Virus record (IMG/VR): IMGVR_UViG_3300027917_000033
Span: 1-64,000 of that record
Length of the DNA: 64,000 nt
Source: a virus
Direction: 5' to 3' (one strand)
Shown: positions 48,285-57,328 of the stretch, one piece after another
How the letters are laid out: each line of letters starts with the position of its first letter
Numbering within the stretch: position 1 is the first letter of the stretch
Made by a program: the position numbers and the translations under genes
The notes under the pieces: generated by a model
What the model was told of the DNA's origin: nothing
Database searches by the model: none
What the model saw: the letters and a program-made list of their open reading frames with translations, nothing else

Positions 48285-48692
48285 ATGAATGATATTAAGA
48301 AAATAGCAGGCCTGATCACTGAAGATCCTGATGTGATACAGGAAACCGGTTTATCAGATTTGTATGAACAAGAAGCAGAATTATTAAAAGCATTATGGGG
48401 ATACCTTGAGGAAGAAGGGATCCAAATGGAGGCCGGGTCTCATCTAACTCGTGGTGTGCCAAAAGGTATGACCAGGCATCCTGAAACTGGGCCGCAATTG
48501 TGGAGAAGATCTCCAAATGGTAGGATTGATATCTGGAAAACACCAGGGCGACTGGCAAAGAGTGACCACGATTACACTGCATCTTACGATGCCGGGTGGT
48601 CATCTAAAGGGCGTTTATATTTTAGATTCAATGTATGTGACCCGGAATCGTTCCCAAAGGTTAGGGATTTCATTTTAAAGCATACAACATGA
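48285..48692 (+). CDS. DPxSF-domain protein with both leader types
   Basis: 135 aa from ATG 48285. It starts MNDIKKIAGLITEDPD (ITE leader), continues with GLSDLYEQEAELL (LYE leader), then a typical first-cluster domain with GYLEEEGIQME and CDPESFPKVRDFI. It therefore joins the two leader types and the DPxSF domain in one gene. A 28-bp stretch of the leader is identical to the next gene. Function unknown. Confidence 0.82.
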   Translation: MNDIKKIAGLITEDPDVIQETGLSDLYEQEAELLKALWGYLEEEGIQMEAGSHLTRGVPKGMTRHPETGPQLWRRSPNGRIDIWKTPGRLAKSDHDYTASYDAGWSSKGRLYFRFNVCDPESFPKVRDFILKHTT

Positions 48693-49048
48693 AACCAGAA
48701 GACATAGCGAAAAGAATCACTGAAGATCCTGATGTGATACAGGGAATGCCAGATTTGGTTGTGCCATACACCCTGTTTGACGATGATGATTATGAAGTTG
48801 CGGTGTCTGTCGGTGGCGATTTAGACGATACAATGCTCCAGGACATACTGTTTGCCAAAGAAAAACGTACTGGCAGACTATTGGATGGTGACGAATTTGC
48901 CAGTTTGAACGCTGCTGAGGGCATAGATTATATAGGACAACTTGAAGATCGGATTAACGAATATTATGCAGATGCTGGGATGATAGACGACGTCGATGCT
49001 TATAAACGCACTAAGGAAGACGAATTACTTGGAAGACACGGATATTGA
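48689..49048 (+). CDS. Cargo-like acidic protein with ITE leader (119 aa)
   Basis: The leader MKPEDIAKRITEDPD is followed by an acidic body (TLFDDDDYEVAVSVGGDLDD) that lacks the DPxSF motif. The leader shares 28 identical bases with the preceding gene although the rest differs, as if leaders move between genes. Overlaps both neighbours by 4 bases. Function unknown. Confidence 0.75.
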   Translation: MKPEDIAKRITEDPDVIQGMPDLVVPYTLFDDDDYEVAVSVGGDLDDTMLQDILFAKEKRTGRLLDGDEFASLNAAEGIDYIGQLEDRINEYYADAGMIDDVDAYKRTKEDELLGRHGY

Positions 49049-49425
49049 AATTGCCGGTGTTATATGAAGAAATAGACAAGGCTAGTTATGATGTAGCAGA
49101 ACTGCTCGTAAAATTTTTGCAAGATGTTAAACTTCCTGGCAACCCTGAAATAGACAGCCACTCTCCCCCGTGGCGGGCTGGCCGATCGAGTGCTGCTGCT
49201 GTAATTACAGTTAGAGCACGTATTGCATGGCGTTTTCAATTTCAAGCACTTGCTAGAATAATTGTGTATGATGATGGAACGATTGACCTGGCAACTGGAT
49301 TGTGTAAAAAGGGCGATATGGTACCAAGGATTGGCGCGAGTCATTGGCAATATAATTATTATGACCCAAAATCATTTGGGAACATAGAGAGACGTCTTAA
49401 AGAGTTGTTCGGTAAATATTTTTAA
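49045..49425 (+). CDS. DPxSF-domain protein with LYE leader
   Basis: TTG 49045 overlaps the previous stop (TTGA) and gives MKLPVLYEEI. The 126-aa product closely resembles the second module of the 1999 protein (VAELLVKFLQDVKLPGNP, IIVYDDGTIDLATGLC) and ends YYDPKSFGNIERRL. The link between the clusters across 47 kb suggests one ancestral gene spread in the genome. Followed by tandem hairpins. Confidence 0.78.
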   Translation: MKLPVLYEEIDKASYDVAELLVKFLQDVKLPGNPEIDSHSPPWRAGRSSAAAVITVRARIAWRFQFQALARIIVYDDGTIDLATGLCKKGDMVPRIGASHWQYNYYDPKSFGNIERRLKELFGKYF

Positions 49426-49432
49426 TATAGCA

Positions 49433-49459
49433 GGGGCGAAGCTCACGAAGCTTCGCCCC
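49433..49459 (+). terminator. Terminator-like hairpin 1 of a tandem pair
   Basis: GGGGCGAAGC (49433-49442) pairs perfectly with GCTTCGCCCC (49450-49459) around a 7-base loop. It closes the second cargo-like cluster together with the next hairpin. Confidence 0.75.
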
Positions 49460-49461
49460 CT

Positions 49462-49487
49462 GGTGTTGATCTCCGACGATCAACACC
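49462..49487 (+). terminator. Terminator-like hairpin 2 of a tandem pair
   Basis: GGTGTTGATC (49462-49471) pairs perfectly with GATCAACACC (49478-49487) around a 6-base loop, followed by TTT. Two stems within 55 bases imply an efficient transcription stop or RNA-processing site. Confidence 0.75.
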
Positions 49488-49515
49488 TTTAGCACCCCGT
49501 TTTAATTTTGATGTT

Positions 49516-49728
49516 ATGATATTATGGGTACTGATGGATCCGAAGAATATGTCTCCGGTACTTCCGGGCTCAACTTGGATATATCGCGGTCTGATGATCT
49601 TTGTTGTCGAAAGTTATGCAATAGATGACGAATGGATCATTACTGCGGTAACTAGGGATGGAGATTCGATGGTTATTTCTACAAATATAGAGAAATGGCT
49701 TGAAGATGCCGATTATCTGGAGACATAA
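49516..49728 (+). CDS. Small hypothetical protein (70 aa)
   Basis: A strand-rich protein with PGSTWIYRGLMIFVVESY and VTRDGDSMVIS, like a small barrel, and an acidic end. ATG 49534 is an alternative start (64 aa). It follows the tandem hairpins. No family recognised and no leader. Confidence 0.5.
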   Translation: MILWVLMDPKNMSPVLPGSTWIYRGLMIFVVESYAIDDEWIITAVTRDGDSMVISTNIEKWLEDADYLET

Positions 49729-49729
49729 G

Positions 49730-50083
49730 ATGGTTGACTTTGTGCATCCGTTCCCAGGCAAGAAACCAGGTGACAAAATCACGAAGCAAGAGCTGATTAG
49801 TGCTCTTCGCCTGTCACTATGTGCTGAAGAAGAAGCAACTCATCTTTACGACACAATAGCCGAATATACAGATGACGAAAGAGTCAAAAAAGTCATGAAG
49901 GATGTGGCCAATGAAGAACAGGTACACGTTGGCGAATTCCAAAAATTATTAGATCTCATGGAAGATGACGAAGAGGAGAAAGTAGGGGAGGGTAAGAAAG
50001 AAGCCGAAGAGAAAATAGAATCTATACAGAAACAGATAGCAGATTTTATCACAGAGGACCCGGATTGGTCCGTTAGTAAATAA
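49730..50083 (+). CDS. Ferritin-like protein with C-terminal ITEDPD tag
   Basis: 117 aa from ATG 49730. The core (residues 18-75) is a ferritin/rubrerythrin-like helical pair with candidate di-iron ligands in CAEEEATHLY and NEEQVHVGEF (ExxH patterns). After a Glu/Lys-rich linker the C-terminus ends ADFITEDPDWSVSK, carrying at the C-terminal end the ITEDPD motif that other genes carry at the N-terminus. Related ferritin-like proteins are cargos of encapsulins, shells with the phage capsid fold, which supports packaging in the head. Confidence 0.8.
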   Translation: MVDFVHPFPGKKPGDKITKQELISALRLSLCAEEEATHLYDTIAEYTDDERVKKVMKDVANEEQVHVGEFQKLLDLMEDDEEEKVGEGKKEAEEKIESIQKQIADFITEDPDWSVSK

Positions 50084-50087
50084 TTAT

Positions 50088-50684
50088 GTGGATCGTACGC
50101 TACATATAGTATGCGGCGGACATAACGCCGGTAAATCGGTCTTTTCAAGATACTTGCAGATAGGTAAGAAAAATATCTATAGGCTGTGTTTTGAAGAAGT
50201 TGCATATAGTATAGGTGTTGGCCCAAATCAAGACAAGATTTTCTATCAAATGCTTATGCTGTTTTTGAACAGTGGTGATGCAATTGTAGAGGGCATCAGA
50301 TTCAACGACAGGGAAATGAGGGAAAGAGTGATAACAATAGCTGGTGCGATGTCGCCCAGAATTGTTGCATATGTGATGAAACGACCAGTAGAAGATTGTT
50401 ACGATGAGTATTATTCCAATGATGAAGTAGAAATTAGCCACACACTAGATTACCCTAAATTAGACGAGGGTGTCAATAGAGTTATTTCTGTGTCATGGGT
50501 AGACTCAACAGAGCCAGTAGTATACGGTGATGAAGTATTGATGGTAAAACCAAAACTGACCACTGTTTATGAAATTGACGACAAAAGCCCAATTGTTGTT
50601 AAGCCAAAGAAGAATATAATCAAACGTAAATTGGAACGCAATAAACGCAGTTATATTATTGAGAAGCCAAAAAAGAATGGTTGA
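50088..50684 (+). CDS. P-loop kinase-like protein (198 aa)
   Basis: GTG 50088. The N-terminus has IVCGGHNAGKSVFSRYL, a Walker A motif GxxxxGKS, followed by SGDAIVEGIRF and VAYVMKRPVEDCYDEYY, as in small nucleotide or polynucleotide kinases. The C-terminal 60 residues are basic and extended (KPKKNIIKRKLERNKRSYI). The substrate is unknown; it precedes and overlaps the structural gene. Confidence 0.65.
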   Translation: MDRTLHIVCGGHNAGKSVFSRYLQIGKKNIYRLCFEEVAYSIGVGPNQDKIFYQMLMLFLNSGDAIVEGIRFNDREMRERVITIAGAMSPRIVAYVMKRPVEDCYDEYYSNDEVEISHTLDYPKLDEGVNRVISVSWVDSTEPVVYGDEVLMVKPKLTTVYEIDDKSPIVVKPKKNIIKRKLERNKRSYIIEKPKKNG

Positions 50685-52824
50685 AATTCCGTCACCACCA
50701 AGATTGCCTACATATGGTATGACAGATGGCGACCAGGTAATGGATGGTAATGGAAATATTTATGAATACAATGCTGAGAAAAACGAATGGATTTATCGAG
50801 GGCAGATAGAAGTCCCCGCACAGGTATCGTACGAAAATGATGGTGTGATATATCCGGAAGTATATCGAAGATTGGCTTTAATCCAGGAACTATTAGATCG
50901 TGGCATAGACTTTGGGCTATTTAAACTTGATACACCTGGCAGGATTCCATATTACTACTACTTTTATTCGTCTGACGATTTGATCAGGTTTTACCCACAA
51001 TCGAACAGCAGGCTTGGTATTGAAATTGATCGCCCCAGGTTGTATCAGAAACTGCTGAGAAACTGCTGTGTCGGTCCTAAGGGTGAGACTGGAGCAAAAG
51101 GCACAACTGGTCGTGCTGGGATACCGGCAGCCGATGAAGAATTTAAATCACCGACGACCGTTACGTCTGGTAGTTTCGAATTTTCTACGACAGTTAATAC
51201 ACCAATAGACACTGATATTTCTATTAGGTTGTTCAGGGGCAACACGGTCCTTGTTGAATACCTGGTCTCAATTGCCAGTAGCTCTGACATCATCACTGCT
51301 GGAGGGGCTCAAAATTTAACAGATATTGAGAAGCAAGCGGCAGAATTAGAATTTGAAGCGAGAGGTAAAGTTGAAGAAGGCAAAATTGAAGACGCTATCG
51401 ATAAGTATCAACAAATTGTTGGTTTGGGGGTTGGTGTAGAACGCGTACAACTGATAATCGATTCTCTACAAGAGACGAACCAAGTGCCAGATGAGCAGAT
51501 ACCATTGACTATCATTATTTATGATGATGACATAAATGTAGACATAACGAACACTGAAATTAATTTTGATCCTGACAATAACAGATTGTGGGGGATGCTA
51601 TCGTTTACAGCTGGCGACGGTGATATCGCTAGCTGGCAGTATAAGGCAAGACAGAGAGGACCAAAGGGGTCAGCTGGCAGTGATGGGTCGGCCTTTCTTG
51701 AAGTTACCTCTCAGACGATAGGCGATTCATCAGTCACTAGTGGTTCTGCGGTAGTGTCGGTCAGGAAATCTGATTTAACAAATAACATAGTATATCTATC
51801 AAGCGATTTACCAACGGATGTATGTGTTAGTAATCTGGCACTAAGTGCGAGCACTTTGCCAATCGGAGACATTCTGTCATCAAAATATGTTTCGGCCAAA
51901 GTGACTACTAGGCGTTGTAAAGACATTGGATCATATGAATATAAGCAGCCTGAATACAGCACACCACCATTAGAACTACCTGCATGGGAGCCAACACCAG
52001 ATTGTGTTTCGGCAGCTAGGTATAGTTCTTACAAATTTGAATGGTGGGACTCGACAGATCCTAAGTATCCATTTAGGATAGTAACTCCGCCGAGGCCAAA
52101 TGACCAATGTTGTCAAGAACCGTTCTTCTGGTGTCCAAATGTAGGAGATAACCCCTGTGGCGTCAACCATTGGAGGTGTGGTGGTCTTGAGAAACTTCCA
52201 AGTGGTGCTGCAAATGCGCAGGGCCTGTCCTGTGATGGGACTGCTATGGAGCCAATCATAAAAGCTCCACAACCACACCCACCTGATTGTGATTGCGACT
52301 GTGACAGCCCTATTGCTTTTGAATTGCAAGATGGTGGTTTGTTAATAGGGACTGTTATTCTGGGGCCAACTGGCGAAGACAGCCATTCGCTCGTCGAATA
52401 TAGTGTAATAGATGGTAGAACTGACACCTACAAAATCAATTTTAAATCGTCTGGATCAATGCAGGCGACTATTAGTTTAGATTGGAAGCCGGAAATTTGT
52501 GGGGGTAAAGATAAAGAAGAAAAGAATTGTCAATTTATTGAAGAATGTGAAGTTCATACTACGGTGGTGTTTGAAGACAATAATCAGAATGCAGAAATAG
52601 ATGGTGGAGGTGCTTCTGAAATCACGACTCTTCCTGGCTATGCTACATTTAATATTACACCATTGTCAGGGACTGAAGTCGATGTGAACATGAGCATCAT
52701 GGTTAATGATACTAGATCGCAGTGCTGCAGAGGCTATTCGATCAGGATTGGCGGTAGTTATACAGGAACGCCAGTTCAGAGTACTGGTGATGTTCAAATT
52801 GTTGATATGAACTGGACACCATGA
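50677..52824 (+). CDS. Large virion structural protein with collagen-like segments
   Basis: 715 aa from ATG 50677. The N-terminal region is Tyr-rich. A short collagen-like run GPKGETGAKGTTGRAG lies near residue 133 and a second, GPKGSAGSDG, near residue 329. Between them is a helical segment, and the C-terminal half is Cys-rich (CCQEPFFWCPN, DCDCDCDS), suggesting a stable, disulfide-rich or metal-binding fibre or collar protein. Typical of phage appendage proteins; exact role unknown. Confidence 0.72.
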   Translation: MVEIPSPPRLPTYGMTDGDQVMDGNGNIYEYNAEKNEWIYRGQIEVPAQVSYENDGVIYPEVYRRLALIQELLDRGIDFGLFKLDTPGRIPYYYYFYSSDDLIRFYPQSNSRLGIEIDRPRLYQKLLRNCCVGPKGETGAKGTTGRAGIPAADEEFKSPTTVTSGSFEFSTTVNTPIDTDISIRLFRGNTVLVEYLVSIASSSDIITAGGAQNLTDIEKQAAELEFEARGKVEEGKIEDAIDKYQQIVGLGVGVERVQLIIDSLQETNQVPDEQIPLTIIIYDDDINVDITNTEINFDPDNNRLWGMLSFTAGDGDIASWQYKARQRGPKGSAGSDGSAFLEVTSQTIGDSSVTSGSAVVSVRKSDLTNNIVYLSSDLPTDVCVSNLALSASTLPIGDILSSKYVSAKVTTRRCKDIGSYEYKQPEYSTPPLELPAWEPTPDCVSAARYSSYKFEWWDSTDPKYPFRIVTPPRPNDQCCQEPFFWCPNVGDNPCGVNHWRCGGLEKLPSGAANAQGLSCDGTAMEPIIKAPQPHPPDCDCDCDSPIAFELQDGGLLIGTVILGPTGEDSHSLVEYSVIDGRTDTYKINFKSSGSMQATISLDWKPEICGGKDKEEKNCQFIEECEVHTTVVFEDNNQNAEIDGGGASEITTLPGYATFNITPLSGTEVDVNMSIMVNDTRSQCCRGYSIRIGGSYTGTPVQSTGDVQIVDMNWTP

Positions 52825-53177
52825 GACTGTGCGACCTACATGAAGCAGCCGATAAAATGGCTGCTATAAAGAGAAAAGTTAGAAAAAGAATAATGAAGGG
52901 CGATAGTAGGCTCAAGAAGTTATTAAAATCCACAAATTATAGTATTGACAATGTGATTTACGCAATCAAGAAGGGTGAATGTATGAGCAACCCGGCTTCC
53001 GATGCGAAAGCATTGGGACCAACTTATTTAGAGCAAACCATCTCTAATATCTTACGTGACATGCTTCAAGATAGAGAATTCCCAATCATGAAGCTAAACA
53101 GCATCAGGAAATACTTTGGGTTAGTTAGATTGAACCACAAGGAATTAAGACTTATATCCTATAAAACTTCTGTTTAA
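52821..53177 (+). CDS. Basic protein with LHE leader (118 aa)
   Basis: The start MRLCDLHEAADKM carries LHE before Ala, the leader design of the first cluster, but the body is Lys/Arg-rich (IKRKVRKRIMKGDSRLKKLL), mostly helical and without DPxSF. It resembles the design of T4 internal proteins: a short leader followed by a basic DNA-associated body. ATGA overlap with the structural gene. Confidence 0.68.
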   Translation: MRLCDLHEAADKMAAIKRKVRKRIMKGDSRLKKLLKSTNYSIDNVIYAIKKGECMSNPASDAKALGPTYLEQTISNILRDMLQDREFPIMKLNSIRKYFGLVRLNHKELRLISYKTSV

Positions 53178-53224
53178 TTCTCCCACCCTGTTACGTATCG
53201 GTATTTGACCTGTATATAAAGCGT

Positions 53225-54283
53225 ATGGACAAGATTATCATAGCTGCGGACATACACTGTGGTGTCAGAGGCAAGCTTGATGACTGCCTGTGGGCTTTAA
53301 AGACCATAAGACAATATGCTAGCGATAATAGCATCGATGTGGTAGTGATCTTGGGCGACTTATTCCATGACAGGGTTAATTTAAACATCAAAGTGATATC
53401 TGGTGTTGCAGATTTTCTCGATGAAGCGAAGTACAAGTACAACCAGGAATGGTTGTTATTTCCTGGCAACCATGACATGTTCATGAGGCATTCGTGGAAC
53501 GTTAATTCGCTCCGTCCGATAAAAAGGCTAGTTACCCTTATTGATGATGTAGCATTAGTCCGTATAGAAGACAGAAAATTCAGAATTGTGCCATTTATAC
53601 AAAAAGAAGAAGTGTTCAGCCGTGTTCTAGACAGGATGGAAGAGAAAATAAGCGGAGATGAGGTATTGTTGACCCATGCCGGTATTTCCGGTGCGAAATA
53701 TAATTCATGTTTTTTGATGCAGCATTGGGGCATTATAGATTTCACAAACACCAATTTCTCAAAGGTGTTTGCTGGTCATTTCCACTGCATGCAAGAATAT
53801 GGGAATGTACACATACCTGGTAGTCCTATTCCATTTAGATTCGATGAAGGCATGGTTGACCACGGGTTCTTTGAATTTGATCTTAATACTAACCAGACGA
53901 AATTCGTTAATATAAATGTCGGCAGAGAGCTGGTAGGCGGTTCGTTGCCACCAGATTATGTGACTATTCCGATAAATGATTTAAGTGATGTTGATGTATC
54001 GAACAACAACATAAGAGTATTTCTTGATCAGGAGAACAAATCGAGGGATGAATTAGACAGAATCAGGAAAGATTTGATGGATCGTGGCGCTATTAAAGTA
54101 GCATGGATGAAGACGAAAGAAGAAGACAGAGAGGTTCCTAGCGGTACAGCATCTCTGGAGCCATCGTCGTTATTAGAAAAATTCATCGAGTTTGATAAGC
54201 CTAAAGGTCTCAATAAGCAATTGCTTCTTTCATTAAACAAGCAGATTATGGAAGAAGCGTTCGACGCGAACCCAAATGAATAA
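53225..54283 (+). CDS. SbcD/Mre11-like nuclease subunit, gp47-like
   Basis: 352 aa. Phosphoesterase motifs in order: IIIAADIHCG, VILGDLFHDRV, FPGNHDMFMRH, LLTHAGISG and FAGHFHC. The C-terminal region would bind the ATPase partner. Together with the following gp46-like protein it forms the recombination and repair nuclease that processes DNA ends. The genes overlap by 8 bases. Confidence 0.92.
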   Translation: MDKIIIAADIHCGVRGKLDDCLWALKTIRQYASDNSIDVVVILGDLFHDRVNLNIKVISGVADFLDEAKYKYNQEWLLFPGNHDMFMRHSWNVNSLRPIKRLVTLIDDVALVRIEDRKFRIVPFIQKEEVFSRVLDRMEEKISGDEVLLTHAGISGAKYNSCFLMQHWGIIDFTNTNFSKVFAGHFHCMQEYGNVHIPGSPIPFRFDEGMVDHGFFEFDLNTNQTKFVNINVGRELVGGSLPPDYVTIPINDLSDVDVSNNNIRVFLDQENKSRDELDRIRKDLMDRGAIKVAWMKTKEEDREVPSGTASLEPSSLLEKFIEFDKPKGLNKQLLLSLNKQIMEEAFDANPNE

Positions 54284-56432
54284 GTTGATCATATCAAGTG
54301 TTGAATTCAAAAATTTTCTCAGTTATGGAGACTATGAAACCCAAGTACGCTTGGAGGATAGCGGCCCAGTCCTGATAGTTGGTGACAAATCAGAAAATGG
54401 TTCGAGAGATTTTGGCAATAGTAATGGCGCTGGGAAATCGACAATAACGACAGCCATCCTATGGTGTTTGTTTGGCAGGACATTTAACAAGGCGAAGCCA
54501 GGCGACAAGGTAGTAAATTGGTATACTGGGAAAAATTGTTATGTCACGATTAGAACAGCCGATGGTTGGAAGATCACGAGGACCAGGAAATCTGATAACG
54601 ATAATGAACTGGCTATAAATTATAACGGCGAAGACAAGACATTATCGACACCGACCAATACACAAAAATTTTTAGATAGACAATTTGGGCTTGATTTCGA
54701 TATATTCACGTCTAGTATGTTCTTCGGGCAGTTTTCAGCACCATTCTTAGGGTTGGGCGATCAAAAGAGGAAAGCTGCCCTGGAGAGGTTGTTAAACTTA
54801 GATAAACTCAATTTATGGTCATTAATTTCGAAAGATAAGGCTAAGAAATCAGAATCAGCGATTGGGAAATGTACGATAAAGATAAACGGGTATGAATCTG
54901 AGTTAGCTAAGCACCAAGAGCATAAAGACGCCATGGAGAAACTTGCCGATGATTATGAAAAAGTCAAAGCTGGTAAACTTGCGCAACTGCGCAAAAATGT
55001 AAATCTTAAAGAAAAAGAACGTGATTCAATAATAGTTCCAGACGTTGACAGACTTAGGATCAGGTGGGATGCTATCAACAAAATCCACGAGAAATTAAAG
55101 GATTATGAAACCAGGAGGAATACTACTTCAAATCAAATTGCACAATTGAAATCAAGTATACAGAGAAACATTCAAACGATAGAAAAGCATCAAGATCAAC
55201 TAAAAGGGTTTGAAAGTTATGATATTGACTCCATACGCTTGCAGAATGCTGAAAATAATAAGAACGATGACGAGAGAGCTAGGATTAAGTCGGTTATAGA
55301 TAACCTTAGAAGAAACTTGATAATGAGGCAGGCCACAAAGGACGCCAAACTATCATCTATAACCGAATGGGAATCTCAATCTGGCAAAATATGTCCAAAC
55401 TGTAAACAAAACATAGATCCAGATCATACCAGCCACATCTGTGACCCCATACAAAAGGAAATCAATGAGATTTCCGAACAAATTGAAAGACTAAACAGAG
55501 AAATCGATGAATGGAATGAAAAATTCGGTCAAATAGCAGAAAACATCAGGCTTATATCTGTTGAGGAAGCCATTAAAATAAATTCATCATCAACAATGAT
55601 GAAAGAAGAAGTAAACAGGATGAAGTCTGAGAATGAGGCGTCTATCGAAACAATAGATAAACTGAGTTCAGAAGTTTCGTCAATCAATGTGTTAATAAGT
55701 AAAGTTGGTGAACAAATACAAAAGTCTATCCCGGATATGACAATTGACGAAGCTCTTGAAATAAAGCACAGTAGGAAATTGGTTGAGAATGAAATATTAG
55801 AACTGAACAACAAAATCAATGAGCTCAACAGGGAAAACAATCCGCATGAAGCATCATTGAATTTGATAAAGAACCAAATAAAATCAACGACTGATAATAT
55901 GAACAAAGCGATTGAAGCCAGAGACAGGTTGCAATTGCTATATTCGCACCTAACTTATATCCAATCTGCCTATGGCGACAGGAAGAAAATCAAGAAATTT
56001 ATATTGACTAACCTCATTCCGTCATTGAATCAGAGAGTACAATATTACTTGGAATCATTCGAATGTGATTTTGGCATCGAATTTACACCAACATTGTCCA
56101 TATTGCCGTCTAAATGGGATTATGAATTCTGTTCGGGTGGCGAACAGAAGAGGATAGATATGGCGATAATGTTCGCGCTGTATGACTTGTACGTTGATAT
56201 GTATGGTCAGCAGTGTAACGTTATGGTTCTTGACGAAGTAGATGGTAGATTAGATAGCACAGGTATCGAATCATTTATATCAATTATAATGAATGACTTC
56301 TGCAAGAAGGATGGGATACATCCTGACACAATAATGGTCATTAGCCACAGACAAGAGATGCTCGATGTGTTTCCATCGAAACTGTTGGTGAGGATGGAAG
56401 AGGGATTCTCTTTTATAGAACCTATTATTTAG
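54276..56432 (+). CDS. SbcC/Rad50-like ATPase, gp46-like
   Basis: 718 aa. Walker A FGNSNGAGKSTITTA at about residues 46-60; long coiled-coil arms; zinc hook CPNCKQ near residue 374; ABC signature FCSGGEQKRIDMA; Walker B CNVMVLDEVDGRL. It supplies ATP-driven DNA tethering for the gp47-like nuclease. Length is slightly above T4 gp46. Confidence 0.93.
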   Translation: MNKLIISSVEFKNFLSYGDYETQVRLEDSGPVLIVGDKSENGSRDFGNSNGAGKSTITTAILWCLFGRTFNKAKPGDKVVNWYTGKNCYVTIRTADGWKITRTRKSDNDNELAINYNGEDKTLSTPTNTQKFLDRQFGLDFDIFTSSMFFGQFSAPFLGLGDQKRKAALERLLNLDKLNLWSLISKDKAKKSESAIGKCTIKINGYESELAKHQEHKDAMEKLADDYEKVKAGKLAQLRKNVNLKEKERDSIIVPDVDRLRIRWDAINKIHEKLKDYETRRNTTSNQIAQLKSSIQRNIQTIEKHQDQLKGFESYDIDSIRLQNAENNKNDDERARIKSVIDNLRRNLIMRQATKDAKLSSITEWESQSGKICPNCKQNIDPDHTSHICDPIQKEINEISEQIERLNREIDEWNEKFGQIAENIRLISVEEAIKINSSSTMMKEEVNRMKSENEASIETIDKLSSEVSSINVLISKVGEQIQKSIPDMTIDEALEIKHSRKLVENEILELNNKINELNRENNPHEASLNLIKNQIKSTTDNMNKAIEARDRLQLLYSHLTYIQSAYGDRKKIKKFILTNLIPSLNQRVQYYLESFECDFGIEFTPTLSILPSKWDYEFCSGGEQKRIDMAIMFALYDLYVDMYGQQCNVMVLDEVDGRLDSTGIESFISIIMNDFCKKDGIHPDTIMVISHRQEMLDVFPSKLLVRMEEGFSFIEPII

Positions 56433-56444
56433 CAAATATAAACT

Positions 56445-56990
56445 ATGATTAATCCCAAAACACAGAACCGTATTAGAAGATCCATCCAAGAAGAGCTGAT
56501 AAAGAGATTGCTTGTTAAATATTTTAAAGATAAAGGATTCTCTGAATCATTCGATAAAATGATATTTCCGCCGATGATATTCGATATGCCATATATGATT
56601 CCAGAGTTATTAAATAGTGTCGAAGTTGTTCCGTTTGTCGAACAAATGGATCCAATAACTAATGTAGTGACGATAGGATGGAATTTATTTGTACTAGGCA
56701 CAAACAGGATGTTTCTTGGTACTTCTACGCATCCCAATCTGATGGAATTCCGCAGAAGTTTGATGGGTCAGCACGGGCAGAAATTGCCAAGCGAAATGAA
56801 AAAGACACCGAAGGCGATTATTGAATTTGTAATGAATATAGTTGGTCGTAACAAGAATGCAATTACGGAATTCCCACCAAATACTAGGATGCCAACCATA
56901 AACAATATGATACCGCCAATTGGTGCTAACAGGCCTAGGATTGGCCCATCGATGTCTGGTGGGTGGTATGAAAGAAATAGGCCGGTTTAA
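56445..56990 (+). CDS. Hypothetical protein (181 aa)
   Basis: A basic N-terminal helix (NPKTQNRIRRSIQEELIKRLL) is followed by a Met/Pro-rich hydrophobic region (MIFPPMIFDMPYMIPELL) and a Pro/Asn-rich C-terminus. It is not recognised, but composition suggests a virion or head-tail protein. It sits 12 bases behind the gp46-like gene. Confidence 0.58.
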   Translation: MINPKTQNRIRRSIQEELIKRLLVKYFKDKGFSESFDKMIFPPMIFDMPYMIPELLNSVEVVPFVEQMDPITNVVTIGWNLFVLGTNRMFLGTSTHPNLMEFRRSLMGQHGQKLPSEMKKTPKAIIEFVMNIVGRNKNAITEFPPNTRMPTINNMIPPIGANRPRIGPSMSGGWYERNRPV

Positions 56991-57328
56991 CTAAAATCCA
57001 TAAGATCTGCTACCTGATCTGCTTCTTTCCCGAATTTTTCTCTGGGCACTTCTCCGTCGTCTGTATATTCTAAGGTTAGCTGATAAGCACCGCTGTAGCC
57101 TTCTGCTGCTGATACTTTATCCATTAGCTCTGAGCGAACGTGGTCGTCCATTTGCGTCTCTGGCACCCAAACTTTTCTGACTATTTTAACTTTTTTGGCG
57201 ACCGGACCAGCATGAATATTAATTATGTCGCCAACTCTTATTTTGTCTTGTAGCTGGAATGTATATGTCTTCTTGCCAGATTTAATATCTTCCGCGTATT
57301 TGTCGGGCAATTCGATAGCTAAGCTCAT
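56987..57328 (-). CDS. ASCH/PUA-like domain protein (113 aa)
   Basis: IELPDKYAEDIKSGKKTYTF with RVGDIINIHAGP resembles the ASCH superfamily (substrate-binding barrel with GxKxxxxR and GD). Such proteins bind RNA or modified nucleotides. Alone it may be an RNA-binding regulator. The 3' end overlaps the convergent gene by 4 bases. Confidence 0.6.
   Translation of the reverse strand: MSLAIELPDKYAEDIKSGKKTYTFQLQDKIRVGDIINIHAGPVAKKVKIVRKVWVPETQMDDHVRSELMDKVSAAEGYSGAYQLTLEYTDDGEVPREKFGKEADQVADLMDFS

Noticed and set aside
56434-56440. AAATATA motif before the 56445 gene as another late promoter
   Set aside because: It lies only four bases from the start codon, which leaves no room for a transcription start and ribosome binding site.
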